Positions 31,476-39,573 are shown, counted from the first letter of the stretch. The stretch is 46,261 bases of DNA from an alpha proteobacterium AAP38 (GCA_001296005.1 LJHR01000057.1:1-46261); one strand, 5' to 3'. The notes: a model not told the origin generated them from the letters alone. Numbers and translations are program-made.

Positions 31476-32585
31476 TCAAACCGTCAGCACCGATCCGACG
31501 CGCAGGTCATAGCGTCCCTGGTGCTGGCGCAGACGGTTGAAATCAATCCGGGTCCAGCCATCTTCCCCGAACCGGGCCAGATAGGGACCGACCTGATCAC
31601 GGGTCAGCGGCGCCAGGGCCAGGTATTGCTCCGTCCCGCCGGCGTTTGCGAAATCCAGCCCCTCCGCATGGTCGCGCAGCCAGGCCAGGGCCCAGGCCCC
31701 CAGCAGGAAATGCCCGCCCATGGACAGCACCATCCGTCCCGCCGCCACTTCGCGCAGGGCATCCTCCTGCCAGTTCAGGCCGATGATCGACAGGTCCTGT
31801 CCCGGTGTGCGGCCCATCGTGATGGCAGCATCCATGGCGCCCAGGGCCATATCGTCATTGGCGCACCAGATGCCCTGGGTCTGCGGCTGCCGGCGCAGCA
31901 GTGACAAGGTGCGGTCGCGGGCCTCCTCCCGGCTCCAATTGACGGCAACCTGATCCAGAAGCCGTGCGTCGCCGTCCGCCGCCAGGACCCGGTGCAGACC
32001 ATCCAGCCGTTCCTGTGCCGCCGGTGTCGCGGTAATCCCGCCCAGCGCCAGCAGGGGCACCGGTCCCTTCCCGCTCGCGCGGCGCCGGCAATCCGCCACC
32101 AGCGCCTCTGCCATGGCAGCCCCGGCTCCAGCATTGTCGGCCAGCAGGCTACCCAGAAATAGGGGGCTGCGTTCACGCGGTCGGCCCAGCAGGGCCAGAT
32201 CCTCCGCTGCCAGGCCGCTGAACGCCAGAATAGCCGGTACCCCCGCCGCCTGTGCCGCCGCCATCAGGGGGGCGGCGGTCCGGTGTTCATTGACGATGAT
32301 CATGTAATCCGGCTGCTGCGCCAGAATCTCATGCCCCAGCGACAGGACGCGCTGACGGTCGCGCTCCGCGTACCCGGTCAGCAAGGTAATCTGGAACCGT
32401 TTCGCCGCCGCCCGCATGGCAAGATCGGACATCTGCCAGAAACGGTCGCTGGCCCGCCCCGGATTGACGAACCCGACGCGCAGATGACGCACCCCGTGAT
32501 GCGCACGCACCGGCAGCGCCAGCCCGGACAGGGCGGCGGCGGCCAGCAGCAGGCGGCGTGACGGGTGGATGGTCACGGTACTCAT
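31476..32585 (-). CDS. Periplasmic substrate-binding protein, sugar type, orphan
   Basis: A 369-residue type 1 periplasmic binding protein (Peripla_BP_4-like). A signal segment with twin arginine (SRRLLLAAAALSGLALPVRA) leads to RVGFVNPGRASDRFWQMSDLAMRAAAKRF. The hinge and ligand-pocket segments PDYMIIVNEHRTAAPLMAAA, WCANDDMALGAMDAA and DLSIIGLNWQEDALREV are typical of ribose/galactose-type binders. There is no permease or ATPase beside it, so it may instead feed a sensor kinase or chemoreceptor. ATG 32585 is chosen; the frame is open to 32618. Confidence 0.82.
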   Translation of the reverse strand: MSTVTIHPSRRLLLAAAALSGLALPVRAHHGVRHLRVGFVNPGRASDRFWQMSDLAMRAAAKRFQITLLTGYAERDRQRVLSLGHEILAQQPDYMIIVNEHRTAAPLMAAAQAAGVPAILAFSGLAAEDLALLGRPRERSPLFLGSLLADNAGAGAAMAEALVADCRRRASGKGPVPLLALGGITATPAAQERLDGLHRVLAADGDARLLDQVAVNWSREEARDRTLSLLRRQPQTQGIWCANDDMALGAMDAAITMGRTPGQDLSIIGLNWQEDALREVAAGRMVLSMGGHFLLGAWALAWLRDHAEGLDFANAGGTEQYLALAPLTRDQVGPYLARFGEDGWTRIDFNRLRQHQGRYDLRVGSVLTV

Positions 32586-32767
32586 ATGTTCAGCGTCGGG
32601 GTGTAGGACAGGGGCCAACTATAGCCTATCTGGTGCCGTTGCACACAGGGGAATGTCATCCGTGATGAACCGCCCCCGTCACATACGAAGTCATGTTGCG
32701 GGGGTCACACCCCTGCACCCCTAATGCCCGTGACGGGAAAATCCCGCAGCGTTTTGGGGGGAAACAG

Positions 32768-33904
32768 ATGGATATGCGTGCGGACCGGCGGTTCGACAGG
32801 CCGGAGCTTGATGTTCTGCGCTTCCTGGCCTTCGTCGGTGTTTTTGGTTTCCATTACATCGATTACGCGCCGTTCGACCGTGATGCGCATCCGGTGTTCA
32901 TGGCCTTCTGCACCATCGGTGCTTTTGGCGTCTCGATTTTTTTCCTGCTGTCGGCCTATCTGATCACCGAGCTTCTGTATCGGGAACGGGCGGTGATGGG
33001 CCGTATTGATGTGAAGCGGTTCTTCATTCGCCGCATCCTGCGCATCTGGCCGCTTTACTTCACCATGCTGTTCGGCCTGCTGGCGCTGGGCCGGGTGGTG
33101 CCGAAGGTGGCGCCGGATAATTGGCTGGCCGTGCTGTCCTTCATCACCTTCACCGGTAACTGGTACGTCATGGACCGGGGCTGGATTGCCGGCTCCTTCG
33201 ACCCGCTCTGGAGCATTTCGGTCGAGGAGCAGTTCTATCTGCTGATCCCCTTTGCCATCGCGTCCCTGCTGCCGTGGCGGATCGTTGCCATCTGTCTGGG
33301 TGTCATCGCCGTCTCCTATGCCACAATCTGGCATTACGCCACGCATCCGGTGATGGGCGACAATGGCATGTGGACCAACAGTCTTGTGCAGTTCCAGTTC
33401 TTTGCCGCCGGCACTCTGCTATCCGTCTTGCTGCGCGGTCGGGCGCCGGGCTGGGCCATGCCGGTACGTCTGGCGGTGTTTGCGGCGGGGTTGGGCTGCT
33501 GGTTCTGGGCACTGTTCGATTTCGGGGTGAAAAGCTGGGATGCCCATCCCACGCCGGTGGGTGCCCTGATCGGCTGGGGTCTGGTGCTGCTGGGGGCCGT
33601 CCTTTGCTTCCTGGCGCTGCTGGGTATGGACCGGCGCTGGGCGCCGCGCTGGTTGATCTATTGGGGCAAGGTCTCCTACGGGCTGTACCTGTTCCACTCC
33701 CTGGTTCTTTACCTGACCTTCGGTTTGCTGATGGGCTGGTTTGGCGGCCCGCAATTTCTGCAGCGCGATCCGGGCGGGCCGGCCTTATGGGTGGGCACGG
33801 TTCTGTCGCTGCTGGCCCTGTTCGGTCTGGCGCATCTGTCCTACCGCTGGCTGGAAATGCCGTTCCTACGGTTGAAGGACCGTTACGCCCTGGTGGGAAG
33901 ATAG
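32768..33904 (+). CDS. Acyltransferase 3 family membrane protein
   Basis: A 378-residue inner-membrane protein with about 10 hydrophobic segments. The acyltransferase 3 family (OafA-like) is shown by RPELDVLRFLAFVGVFGFHY near the start (with the conserved His), FLLSAYLITELLYRE, the motif KRFFIRRILRIWPLYF and SFDPLWSISVEEQFYLLIPF. Such enzymes O-acylate exported carbohydrates such as lipopolysaccharide, capsule or peptidoglycan; the substrate here is unknown. ATG 32768 has a strong GGGGGGAAA upstream. A short hairpin follows, and no glycan biosynthesis genes are beside it. Confidence 0.9.
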   Translation: MDMRADRRFDRPELDVLRFLAFVGVFGFHYIDYAPFDRDAHPVFMAFCTIGAFGVSIFFLLSAYLITELLYRERAVMGRIDVKRFFIRRILRIWPLYFTMLFGLLALGRVVPKVAPDNWLAVLSFITFTGNWYVMDRGWIAGSFDPLWSISVEEQFYLLIPFAIASLLPWRIVAICLGVIAVSYATIWHYATHPVMGDNGMWTNSLVQFQFFAAGTLLSVLLRGRAPGWAMPVRLAVFAAGLGCWFWALFDFGVKSWDAHPTPVGALIGWGLVLLGAVLCFLALLGMDRRWAPRWLIYWGKVSYGLYLFHSLVLYLTFGLLMGWFGGPQFLQRDPGGPALWVGTVLSLLALFGLAHLSYRWLEMPFLRLKDRYALVGR

Positions 33905-33912
33905 GACAGGAC

Positions 33913-33935
33913 AACCCGGCAGAAAGCGCCGGGTT
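33913..33935 (+). terminator. Hairpin after the acyltransferase gene
   Basis: AACCCGGC (33913-33920) pairs with GCCGGGTT (33928-33935), loop 7 nt, followed by CCTTGC. It has only a short T-containing tail, so it is a moderate terminator candidate. Confidence 0.6.
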
Positions 33936-34067
33936 CCTTGCAGGGGGCAAGGGGATGTTGCGGAATGCAAGGCATCGACATTTCCCAACCCCTTGGAATC
34001 ATTGAGACGCGCCGAACTGGCCCAGAGATTGCTTCGTTCCCGCCGTCACCAACCGACGGGGACCATC

Positions 34068-35090
34068 ATGGACGGCGGCACGCATCTTCACCTTCTCCCT
34101 TCCCAGGACAGCCAGACGGAAGCCGAGGGCAGTTTTGCCCAGTTGTACCGTCAGGCGCATGGCAAGGCCGGCCTGTCGCGGCTGGGTGTGGGGGCGATCC
34201 TGGACTGGCTGACCCGCCGGGGCGGGGATGCGCAGGGCATCGATACGCTGCTCGACGATGGGCTGCCGTTGACATCGGACAATCGCGACCGGGTGAAGGG
34301 CAATCTTTTCCTGTCCTACCTGTTCCATGATCTGCGCGACAAGCTGCGGGTGCATATGGAGGCGGCGCGCGATGCCGGCGACGGCCCCTTTGCCCCCCTG
34401 CCCAACGGCCTGACCCAGCAGCAGAAGCTGAACTGGCTTCGCGCCCAGGCCTGTATCAGCCTCAATCTGGTGCTGGATGAATGGGCTGCCGATCTGGCGG
34501 GCAAGCCGGCGCCCGCCTGCCCCTTCGCCCGCATGGCCCGCTTTGCGAAGGGCTTCTTCAAGGGTTCCGCCCTTTATGCCCGCGCCGACCATGACATGGT
34601 TTCCATCTCCAAGACCGGCAGCAATACCGCCCTGCATATGTGCTTCAGCCTGGTGGAAGCGTCGCTGCACCTGGGCCTGGACATGGCGGTGCCGGCCTGG
34701 CGCGACGCCATGTGGCGCAGCCGCAAGGAGCTGAAGACGCTTGCCGCCGGTAGCCTGGGCATGATCGTCACCTTCCTGCACACCTCCAAGCTGGAGCCGG
34801 AGGGCGAAAGTGCCGTGAACCCGACAACGGGGGAGGCCTGCGCCTTCAAGGTGGAGCATGCACCCGATGGCGTGCGCCTGCGCCTGGATGCCCGGTCCAT
34901 CACGCCGTTCAGCACGGGCAATGACCGGATCTACACCGGCTGCCCAGCCTTTCATGTGTCGGGCATGATCGAGATGTATCTGGATTGGGTGCTGGATCTG
35001 GCCATCCATCATGACCTGCATCAGCCCGAACGCCCCGTCATCGACCGTCCCTGGCCGCAGCGCTGGCACCATGGGATGGCGGCGGAGTAA
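34068..35090 (+). CDS. Protein of unknown function, 340 residues
   Basis: A soluble-looking protein with no signal peptide or membrane segment. I recognise no family. Features are an N-terminal helical half (FAQLYRQAHGKAGLSRLGVGAILDWL, GNLFLSYLFHDLRDKLRVHM), a basic Cys-containing stretch (PACPFARMARFAKGFFKGSALY), then a beta-rich C-terminal half (GMIVTFLHTSKLEPEG, GVRLRLDARSITPFSTG). ATG 34068 has GGGGA 6 bases upstream and is preferred over a TTG at 33993. It is followed by a good terminator and appears to stand alone between the acyltransferase and the rpoE-chrR unit. Confidence 0.7.
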   Translation: MDGGTHLHLLPSQDSQTEAEGSFAQLYRQAHGKAGLSRLGVGAILDWLTRRGGDAQGIDTLLDDGLPLTSDNRDRVKGNLFLSYLFHDLRDKLRVHMEAARDAGDGPFAPLPNGLTQQQKLNWLRAQACISLNLVLDEWAADLAGKPAPACPFARMARFAKGFFKGSALYARADHDMVSISKTGSNTALHMCFSLVEASLHLGLDMAVPAWRDAMWRSRKELKTLAAGSLGMIVTFLHTSKLEPEGESAVNPTTGEACAFKVEHAPDGVRLRLDARSITPFSTGNDRIYTGCPAFHVSGMIEMYLDWVLDLAIHHDLHQPERPVIDRPWPQRWHHGMAAE

Positions 35091-35110
35091 CTATGACGCC
35101 CAACGAAAAA

Positions 35111-35141
35111 GGGGATGCGGTGACGCATCCCCCTTCTCTTT
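35111..35141 (+). terminator. Terminator between the 340-residue protein gene and chrR
   Basis: GGGGATGCG (35111-35119) pairs with CGCATCCCC (35124-35132), loop GTGA, followed by CTTCTCTTT. It stands between convergent genes; AAAAA before it gives a T run for the minus strand too. Confidence 0.88.
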
Positions 35142-35155
35142 GAGCAAAACCGTGC

Positions 35156-35815
35156 TCAAACCCGCATTAGCGGGTTCAGCCAGCGCAGGAAACGGCCCGT
35201 CAGGCGCAACGGCGCGTCGGTGAAGGCGATGCAGATGCAGTCGCCATCATCATCGGCAACAGGCCGGTGATCGACACTGGGGTCGGTCGCCGCGAAATCG
35301 CCGCGCAGGTAATGGCCGGTATCGTCGGAAAAGCCGCCGGCCAGCACCAGGGTGAATTCATCACCGCGATGGGTATGCTGTGGCATACCCATGCCGGACC
35401 GGATGCGCATCATCCGCACCGCGCCGCCACTGCATTTCACATTGGCCTCATGCAGGCCAGGGATGGTGCGGCGCCAGCGGATATGATCGATATCGCCGCC
35501 GATATAGGACCGCAGCGGTTCCGGCAGCACGGGTGCCGGCCCGACCGGGGCCAGACGCCGGCGCGGCGCCTCCGCCGGTGGTGGTCCGTCCAGGCGCGAC
35601 AGAACATCGGACAGAAGGCCATCGCTGACCGCCATGCCGGCATCGGCCGACAGCAGGGCGCCGCCAATCGCCTCCATCCCCGCTACCTCTGCCCGGCAGT
35701 GCGGGCACAGTGCCAGATGTGTGGCAACGACCAGGGATGGCGCCTCTGCCAGGGTGCCGGCGGCATAGGCCAGCAGCAGATCGCTGTCCGGGTGGTGATG
35801 CGGGGTGTTGGTCAT
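35156..35815 (-). CDS. chrR: ChrR-type zinc anti-sigma factor
   Basis: A 219-residue anti-sigma factor of the ChrR family. The N-terminal anti-sigma domain has the zinc motif THLALCPHC (His-x3-Cys-x2-Cys), and a C-terminal cupin domain (about residues 105-200) carries GMGMPQHTHRGDEFTLVLAG, which in known ChrR proteins binds a second metal. In Rhodobacter, ChrR holds RpoE inactive until singlet oxygen or organic peroxide triggers its proteolysis. It starts at 35815, overlapping the sigma factor stop as ATGA, so the two are made in fixed ratio. Confidence 0.94.
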   Translation of the reverse strand: MTNTPHHHPDSDLLLAYAAGTLAEAPSLVVATHLALCPHCRAEVAGMEAIGGALLSADAGMAVSDGLLSDVLSRLDGPPPAEAPRRRLAPVGPAPVLPEPLRSYIGGDIDHIRWRRTIPGLHEANVKCSGGAVRMMRIRSGMGMPQHTHRGDEFTLVLAGGFSDDTGHYLRGDFAATDPSVDHRPVADDDGDCICIAFTDAPLRLTGRFLRWLNPLMRV

Positions 35816-36414
35816 GCCGTTTCCCCTTCCAGGCTGCCGGCCATCAGCTTGCGCAGACGGGCCACCGCCAGACGCAGCCGTGATTTCACGGTGCCCAGGG
35901 GCAGTTGCCGTTCAGCGGCGATGGCGCTGTGCGCCTTATCCTCGAAATAGGCCATCCTCAACAAATCCGCCTGTTCGGGCGGCAACTCCCGGATTGCCCG
36001 GTGAAGTTCCGCCGCCCTTTCTTCCACCAGCATCGTTTCCATCGATCCATCCGCCTCGTCCGGCACCAGGGCCGGGTCGTTGGGGTCGATGGTTGGCCGC
36101 CTGTCGCGTCGCAGCCGGTCGATGCGCCGGTTGCGGGCGATGGCGAAAATCCAGGTGCTGACCGCTGCCTGCGCCGGGTCGAAACTTTCGGCCCGATGCC
36201 AGACCGTGACCATCACGTCCTGGATCGTTTCCTCCGCCGCCCCCGCCTCCATCCCTGCCCGAAGCAGGAAGGATTTCAGCCGGGGGGCGAAATGCTGGAA
36301 CAAAGCGACGAATGCCTGCCGGTCCCGCTGACGCGCGACGCGCGACGTCAGATCGTTCAGCCGGTCAATCTCGGCCTGGTCGGTCTTCTGCGCGGTCATG
36401 TCCGGCTGTGGCAT
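35812..36414 (-). CDS. rpoE: ECF sigma factor of the RpoE/ECF11 group
   Basis: A 200-residue group IV sigma factor that in relatives drives the singlet-oxygen response. Region 2 carries AFVALFQHFAPRLKSFLLRAG, AAEETIQDVMVTVWHRAESFDP and STWIFAIARNRRIDRLRR, and region 4 carries ELPPEQADLLRMAYFEDKAHSAIAAERQLPLGTVKSRLRLAVARLRK. The frame is open to 36549, crossing its own predicted promoter, so the true start must be later; ATG 36414 or 36399 are candidates, neither with an ideal ribosome binding site. An ECF11-like promoter at 36513-36542 predicts autoregulation. It is co-transcribed with its anti-sigma chrR. Confidence 0.93.
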   Translation of the reverse strand: MPQPDMTAQKTDQAEIDRLNDLTSRVARQRDRQAFVALFQHFAPRLKSFLLRAGMEAGAAEETIQDVMVTVWHRAESFDPAQAAVSTWIFAIARNRRIDRLRRDRRPTIDPNDPALVPDEADGSMETMLVEERAAELHRAIRELPPEQADLLRMAYFEDKAHSAIAAERQLPLGTVKSRLRLAVARLRKLMAGSLEGETA

Positions 36415-36512
36415 CCTGCGGGCAACAAGAAGAGTGTCCGCAACGGCCAACCCGTCACGTCTGATCCTTCCCTTGGTGCCCGGACTATAGAAGCCGCTGT
36501 GTCCCATGCCAA

Positions 36513-36542
36513 TCTTTACGAAGGATGTGGCAGAATGGATCA
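36513..36542 (-). promoter_or_regulatory. Predicted RpoE (ECF11) autoregulatory promoter
   Basis: Reading on the minus strand, TGATCC (36542-36537) is followed after 18 bases by TAAAGA (36518-36513). This resembles the Rhodobacter RpoE promoter (TGATCC, about 18 bp, then TAAGA). Transcription would begin near 36505, about 90 bases before the rpoE start. Confidence 0.72.
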
Positions 36543-36566
36543 CAGGCAAGTCCGTGCCATCCGAAA

Positions 36567-38129
36567 TTATTTATCTGGAGGCCCCTGTTCCAGTTCCCGC
36601 AGGTCGCGCCCCCGCGTCTCCCGCCCCAGTGCGGCGATCAGCAGCAGCGCCCCCAGGGTCGGCACCGCGATCAGGGCGGCGGCGATGCCGAAGGCCGGGA
36701 CGGCGGCGGCCACCGACAATCCCTGTGCCATCAACCCGCCCAGCTTGCTGCACCCCGCCACCCAACCGGTGGCGCGCGCTCGCACGCGCAGCGGATAATT
36801 CTCCGCCGTGTAGGGCAGCAGGATGGAGATGACGCCCGACGATCCGACAATGACGAAGGTCAGCGCCAGCAGCGGGCTGTCCCCCGGCGTGCGCAGCAAA
36901 AACAGCAGCAGACCGCCCGCCATCATGGCCACCATCAGCACCAGCGACCATTTCGAACTCCACCGCGCATAAAGGAAGGTGGCCACGGCGACAACGGGGA
37001 TGGAGATGATGGTGGATTTGGCGATGAGGCCGCTGGCCGCCGCCACGCTCAACCCTTCTTCCACCAGCGTTCCCGGCAGCCAGAGCAGCAGCCCGAAATT
37101 CACCAGCCCCCAGGCCAGTGCGCCCAAGGTGAGGGCCGCCGTAAGGCCCAGGAACCGGCCCTGCACGGGCGGGCTATGGGTGTGATCCGCCTCCGCCGCC
37201 ACTTCCTCTTCTGTGGCCTTGTGCGCCACGGCACCGAACCGGGCCAGCATGGCACGCGCTTCCGCCCCCCGGCCCATCTGCTGTAGGAACCGCGCACTTT
37301 CCGGCAGAAGCGGGCTCATCGCCACCAGCAGAAGGCCGGTGGGCAGGTTCAGGAACCACATGATCCGCCAGCTATAGACCGGTTGCAGCATTTCCGACAG
37401 GAAGGAGGCCGCGAAATAGCCGCCGACGGCGCCGATGCCGCCGATCAGCACCAGCATCCAGCCGCGATGGCGTGTCGGCATGATCTCTGCCAGCAGCGCA
37501 TAGGCCACGGGCAGCATGCCGCCGGCCCCCGCCCCCATCAGCAGGCACATGAAGACGTTCCACCAGAAATCCGGCATGGCCCCGCAGATGGAGGTGCCGA
37601 TGAAGACGATGGAGGACAGAAGGATGGCGGCCCGTCGCCCGTAAATATCGGCCAGCGCGCCCCAGATGAAGGAGCCGATGACCGTGCCCGTCAATGCCGC
37701 CAGCGGCAGCCAGGCCACCATGGCGCGGTCCACCTGATACTCGGCCCGCATGCCGGGCGTGACGAAGCCCAGGCTGGCCGGCTTCATGATATCGATGATC
37801 AGGGCCAGGGCCAGCAGGCCCGCCATGCCCCAATGCGCCCGCGTCAACGGGGCATCTTCCGGTGGGGCGATGGTTTCGATGATGCGCTCATGCCGGGGCA
37901 GTTGCTTGGGCAGAAGGCCGAACGCGGCCAGCCCGATCCCCACCACGATCAGGGCCATGCCCCAGTACATCTCCGCATCCATGGGCATGCCGACCAGGAC
38001 ATAGCCCATGTCGGCGCCCATCAGATACATCGGGATGTGCAGCACGACGCCGACCGTCACCACGGCGCAGCCCAACCAGAATACCAGCGCATTGCGCCGG
38101 TCGCCGACGGCGGAAAGGGTCGTGGACAC
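36567..38129 (-). CDS. MFS transporter, sugar/SV2-like type
   Basis: A 520-residue inner-membrane protein of the major facilitator superfamily with 12 or more hydrophobic segments. The loop 2-3 motif is GALADIYGRRAAILLSS, and the central PESARFLQQMGRGAEARAML matches the sugar-porter/SV2-type loop, suggesting an organic solute or aromatic acid substrate rather than drugs. It has extra hydrophobic N-terminal segments (ALVFWLGCAVVTVGVVLHI, MYWGMALIVVGIGLAAFGL) before the first canonical helix. The frame opens to 38231; GTG 38129 has GGGGGGAAA upstream and is preferred. It ends 24 bases before the predicted rpoE promoter. Confidence 0.87.
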   Translation of the reverse strand: MSTTLSAVGDRRNALVFWLGCAVVTVGVVLHIPMYLMGADMGYVLVGMPMDAEMYWGMALIVVGIGLAAFGLLPKQLPRHERIIETIAPPEDAPLTRAHWGMAGLLALALIIDIMKPASLGFVTPGMRAEYQVDRAMVAWLPLAALTGTVIGSFIWGALADIYGRRAAILLSSIVFIGTSICGAMPDFWWNVFMCLLMGAGAGGMLPVAYALLAEIMPTRHRGWMLVLIGGIGAVGGYFAASFLSEMLQPVYSWRIMWFLNLPTGLLLVAMSPLLPESARFLQQMGRGAEARAMLARFGAVAHKATEEEVAAEADHTHSPPVQGRFLGLTAALTLGALAWGLVNFGLLLWLPGTLVEEGLSVAAASGLIAKSTIISIPVVAVATFLYARWSSKWSLVLMVAMMAGGLLLFLLRTPGDSPLLALTFVIVGSSGVISILLPYTAENYPLRVRARATGWVAGCSKLGGLMAQGLSVAAAVPAFGIAAALIAVPTLGALLLIAALGRETRGRDLRELEQGPPDK

Positions 38130-38258
38130 GTGATTTCCCCCCAGTATCCGGCAAAACCCGGCCCCCGCCGGTCCCGCCCCATATCCCAGGCCGATATAGG
38201 GCAGGTTTCCAATCGGCGAAAGCGGAATCATCGATGCCGCTTTACAGGCGCTAGCTTT

Positions 38259-38340
38259 CAGTTCCTCAAACGCCTGCGCCGCATCTGCGGCTTGGCTTCA
38301 CGCGGCATGTGCCGCGCGGCGACAGTCGCCGCCGGAACTG
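38259..38340. repeat. Cloverleaf-like dispersed repeat, copy B
   Basis: An 82-nt copy of the element at 8771-8854, with outer stem CAGTTCC (38259-38265) / GGAACTG (38334-38340). The inner hairpins are GCCGC-ATCT-GCGGC (38278-38291), CGCGGC-ATGT-GCCGCG (38301-38316) and CGGCGA-CAG-TCGCCG (38317-38331). Where it differs from copy A, pairing is kept: CGC/GCG for CCAC/GTGG in hairpin 1, C-G for T-G in hairpin 2, A-T for G-C in hairpin 3. GCTAGC precedes and TGTTTCCGG follows. Confidence 0.8.
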
Positions 38341-38442
38341 TTTCCGGTCGCTCCGATGGGGGCTGGGGGGTATGCGTTCAAGATGGGGGTGCGGATGGCC
38401 GCCATCAATCAACTGCATGGCTTCTGTGACGAAACGCACATC

Positions 38443-38453
38443 GAACGTCGTTC
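38443..38453. promoter_or_regulatory. GAACG-N-CGTTC palindrome upstream of the beta-barrel gene
   Basis: GAACGTCGTTC is an 11-bp palindrome about 160 bases before the gene start. The same pattern recurs as TGAACGGCGTTCA at 39415-39427 and as a one-base variant at 39371-39383, all on either side of this gene. A shared operator is inferred. Confidence 0.5.
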
Positions 38454-38613
38454 AAATTCCGCTACACAATCCTCACCGCGATGATGAATGACGGCTTCGA
38501 ACAAGAAATCGCCACAATCGCAATAACGAGTGAGCCAAATGGTCCTCAAGGAAGCGCTGAACATTGGCGCCACAGATGAACTGTGCCTTGTGGTACCACA
38601 TATGGAGAGAAAA

Positions 38614-39210
38614 ATGTCGCGTATTGCTTCTGCCCTGCTTGGTGGTGTTGCTCTGGTCGCCGTTGGCGCCGCTCCGTCGCTGGCGCAGTCGCCCTTCGAC
38701 GGTGCCTATGTCGGTGCCTTCACCGGCTACACGGACAATAATGCTTCCGCCGCTTCCGGTGCCGCCCGCGCCGATATCGACAGCGACGGCTGGCTGTATG
38801 GTGCCTATGCCGGCTACGGCAAGACCTTCGATCAGTTCTATTTCGGTGCCGAAGCCGAAATCGGCTCGGCCAGCCTGTCGGGCAATGCCGGCACGGTCGC
38901 CGGTCTGCCGACCAAGCTGGACGCTAATGAAAGCTGGGGTCTGTCGGCCCGCGCCGGTTACCTGCTGAATGACAGCACCCTGCTCTATGCCCGTGCCGGC
39001 TGGCAGCGCACCAATTACGACGTGACCGTCGGCACCGGTGCGACCCAGGTCAAGGCCAGCGATAACCTGGACGGCTATCGTCTGGGCGGCGGTCTGGAAT
39101 ATGCCGTGACCGACAATGTCCTGGTCCGGACCGAGTACAACTACGTCAACTACGACAACACCAACTTCCGTGAGAACCAGGTGCGCGTGGGCGTTGCCTA
39201 CCGCTTCTAA
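38614..39210 (+). CDS. Small outer-membrane beta-barrel protein
   Basis: A 198-residue OmpA/Omp25-like eight-stranded beta-barrel. A signal peptide (SRIASALLGGVALVAVGAAPSLA) precedes alternating amphipathic strands: AYVGAFTGYTDN, WLYGAYAGYGKTFDQFYFGAEAE, SWGLSARAGYLLNDSTLLYARAGWQR, RLGGGLEYAVTDNVLVRTEYNYVNY and a terminal VRVGVAYRF ending in phenylalanine, the BamA recognition signal. ATG 38614 with GGAGAG 6 bases upstream is chosen over ATG 38602. Such barrels are surface-exposed; function is unknown. The long leader, upstream palindrome and downstream structured element suggest regulated expression. Confidence 0.9.
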   Translation: MSRIASALLGGVALVAVGAAPSLAQSPFDGAYVGAFTGYTDNNASAASGAARADIDSDGWLYGAYAGYGKTFDQFYFGAEAEIGSASLSGNAGTVAGLPTKLDANESWGLSARAGYLLNDSTLLYARAGWQRTNYDVTVGTGATQVKASDNLDGYRLGGGLEYAVTDNVLVRTEYNYVNYDNTNFRENQVRVGVAYRF

Positions 39211-39243
39211 GGTTTTCAGGAAGCGCTTCCCCCGTCCCGGACC

Positions 39244-39340
39244 GCAGCCCCACAGCGGCCGGGATGGTTGGCGGGCCTGAATCCGCCCTCATGACAGGCC
39301 CGCCCCGCCGCCCCCGGCACCGTCCCCACGGTGCCGGGGG
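39244..39340 (+). repeat. Duplicated hairpin element, copy C, ending in a terminator stem
   Basis: A 97-base segment after the beta-barrel gene, similar along its length to 39574-39663. It contains GGCGGGCCTG...CAGGCCCGCC, a 10-bp inner stem, and ends with CCCCCGGCACCGT-CCCC-ACGGTGCCGGGGG (39311-39340), a 13-bp stem likely to end the beta-barrel mRNA. Confidence 0.7.
39311..39340 (+). terminator. Terminator hairpin of the beta-barrel gene
   Basis: A perfect 13-bp stem with loop CCCC, followed by CTTCGCGTTT. The T run is short, but position and stem strength favour termination. Confidence 0.75.
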
Positions 39341-39370
39341 CTTCGCGTTTATGGGCGCCCCGTGTTGGCG

Positions 39371-39427
39371 TGAGCGGCGTTCATAAATTTGCAGGCCTGT
39401 GATAGGGATCACATTGAACGGCGTTCA
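39371..39427. promoter_or_regulatory. Two GAACG-N-CGTTC-type sites flanking a GTGAT/ATCAC dyad
   Basis: TGAGCGGCGTTCA (39371-39383) and TGAACGGCGTTCA (39415-39427) are centred 44 bp apart, about four helical turns, with GTGAT-AGGG-ATCAC (39399-39412) between them. The arrangement suggests cooperative binding of one regulator, the same as at 38443-38453. The regulator is not known. Confidence 0.5.
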
Positions 39428-39573
39428 TATCGCGATAGAGATGGACTCAGAGGCAGCCGGCAGAGGTGCCGCACCCGCCCTGACCCAGGTCGATTTTGAC
39501 AAGGGGCAGGGATGATCGGATGTGGGGCCGCGTTCTGTCTATCGAACTGCCTCTGACCTTTTCCCCCCGGCTG

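Larger units (their letters stand above)
38130..38613. other. Intergenic region with repeat copy B and a palindrome
   Basis: A 484-base stretch between the divergent MFS and beta-barrel genes with no convincing gene. It contains the cloverleaf-like repeat copy B (38259-38340) and the palindrome GAACG-T-CGTTC (38443-38453). The rest is a long leader for the beta-barrel gene with a GGAGAG ribosome binding site just before its ATG. Confidence 0.6.

Noticed and set aside
36415-36549. Upstream extension of the rpoE frame
   Set aside because: It contains the predicted RpoE promoter and would give an abnormally long sigma factor.
39512-39556. A 14-codon frame MIGCGAAFCLSNCL as a definite leader peptide
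   Set aside because: The upstream GGGGCAGGG is a fair ribosome binding site, but a frame this short needs conservation to be believed, so it is mentioned only as a possibility.
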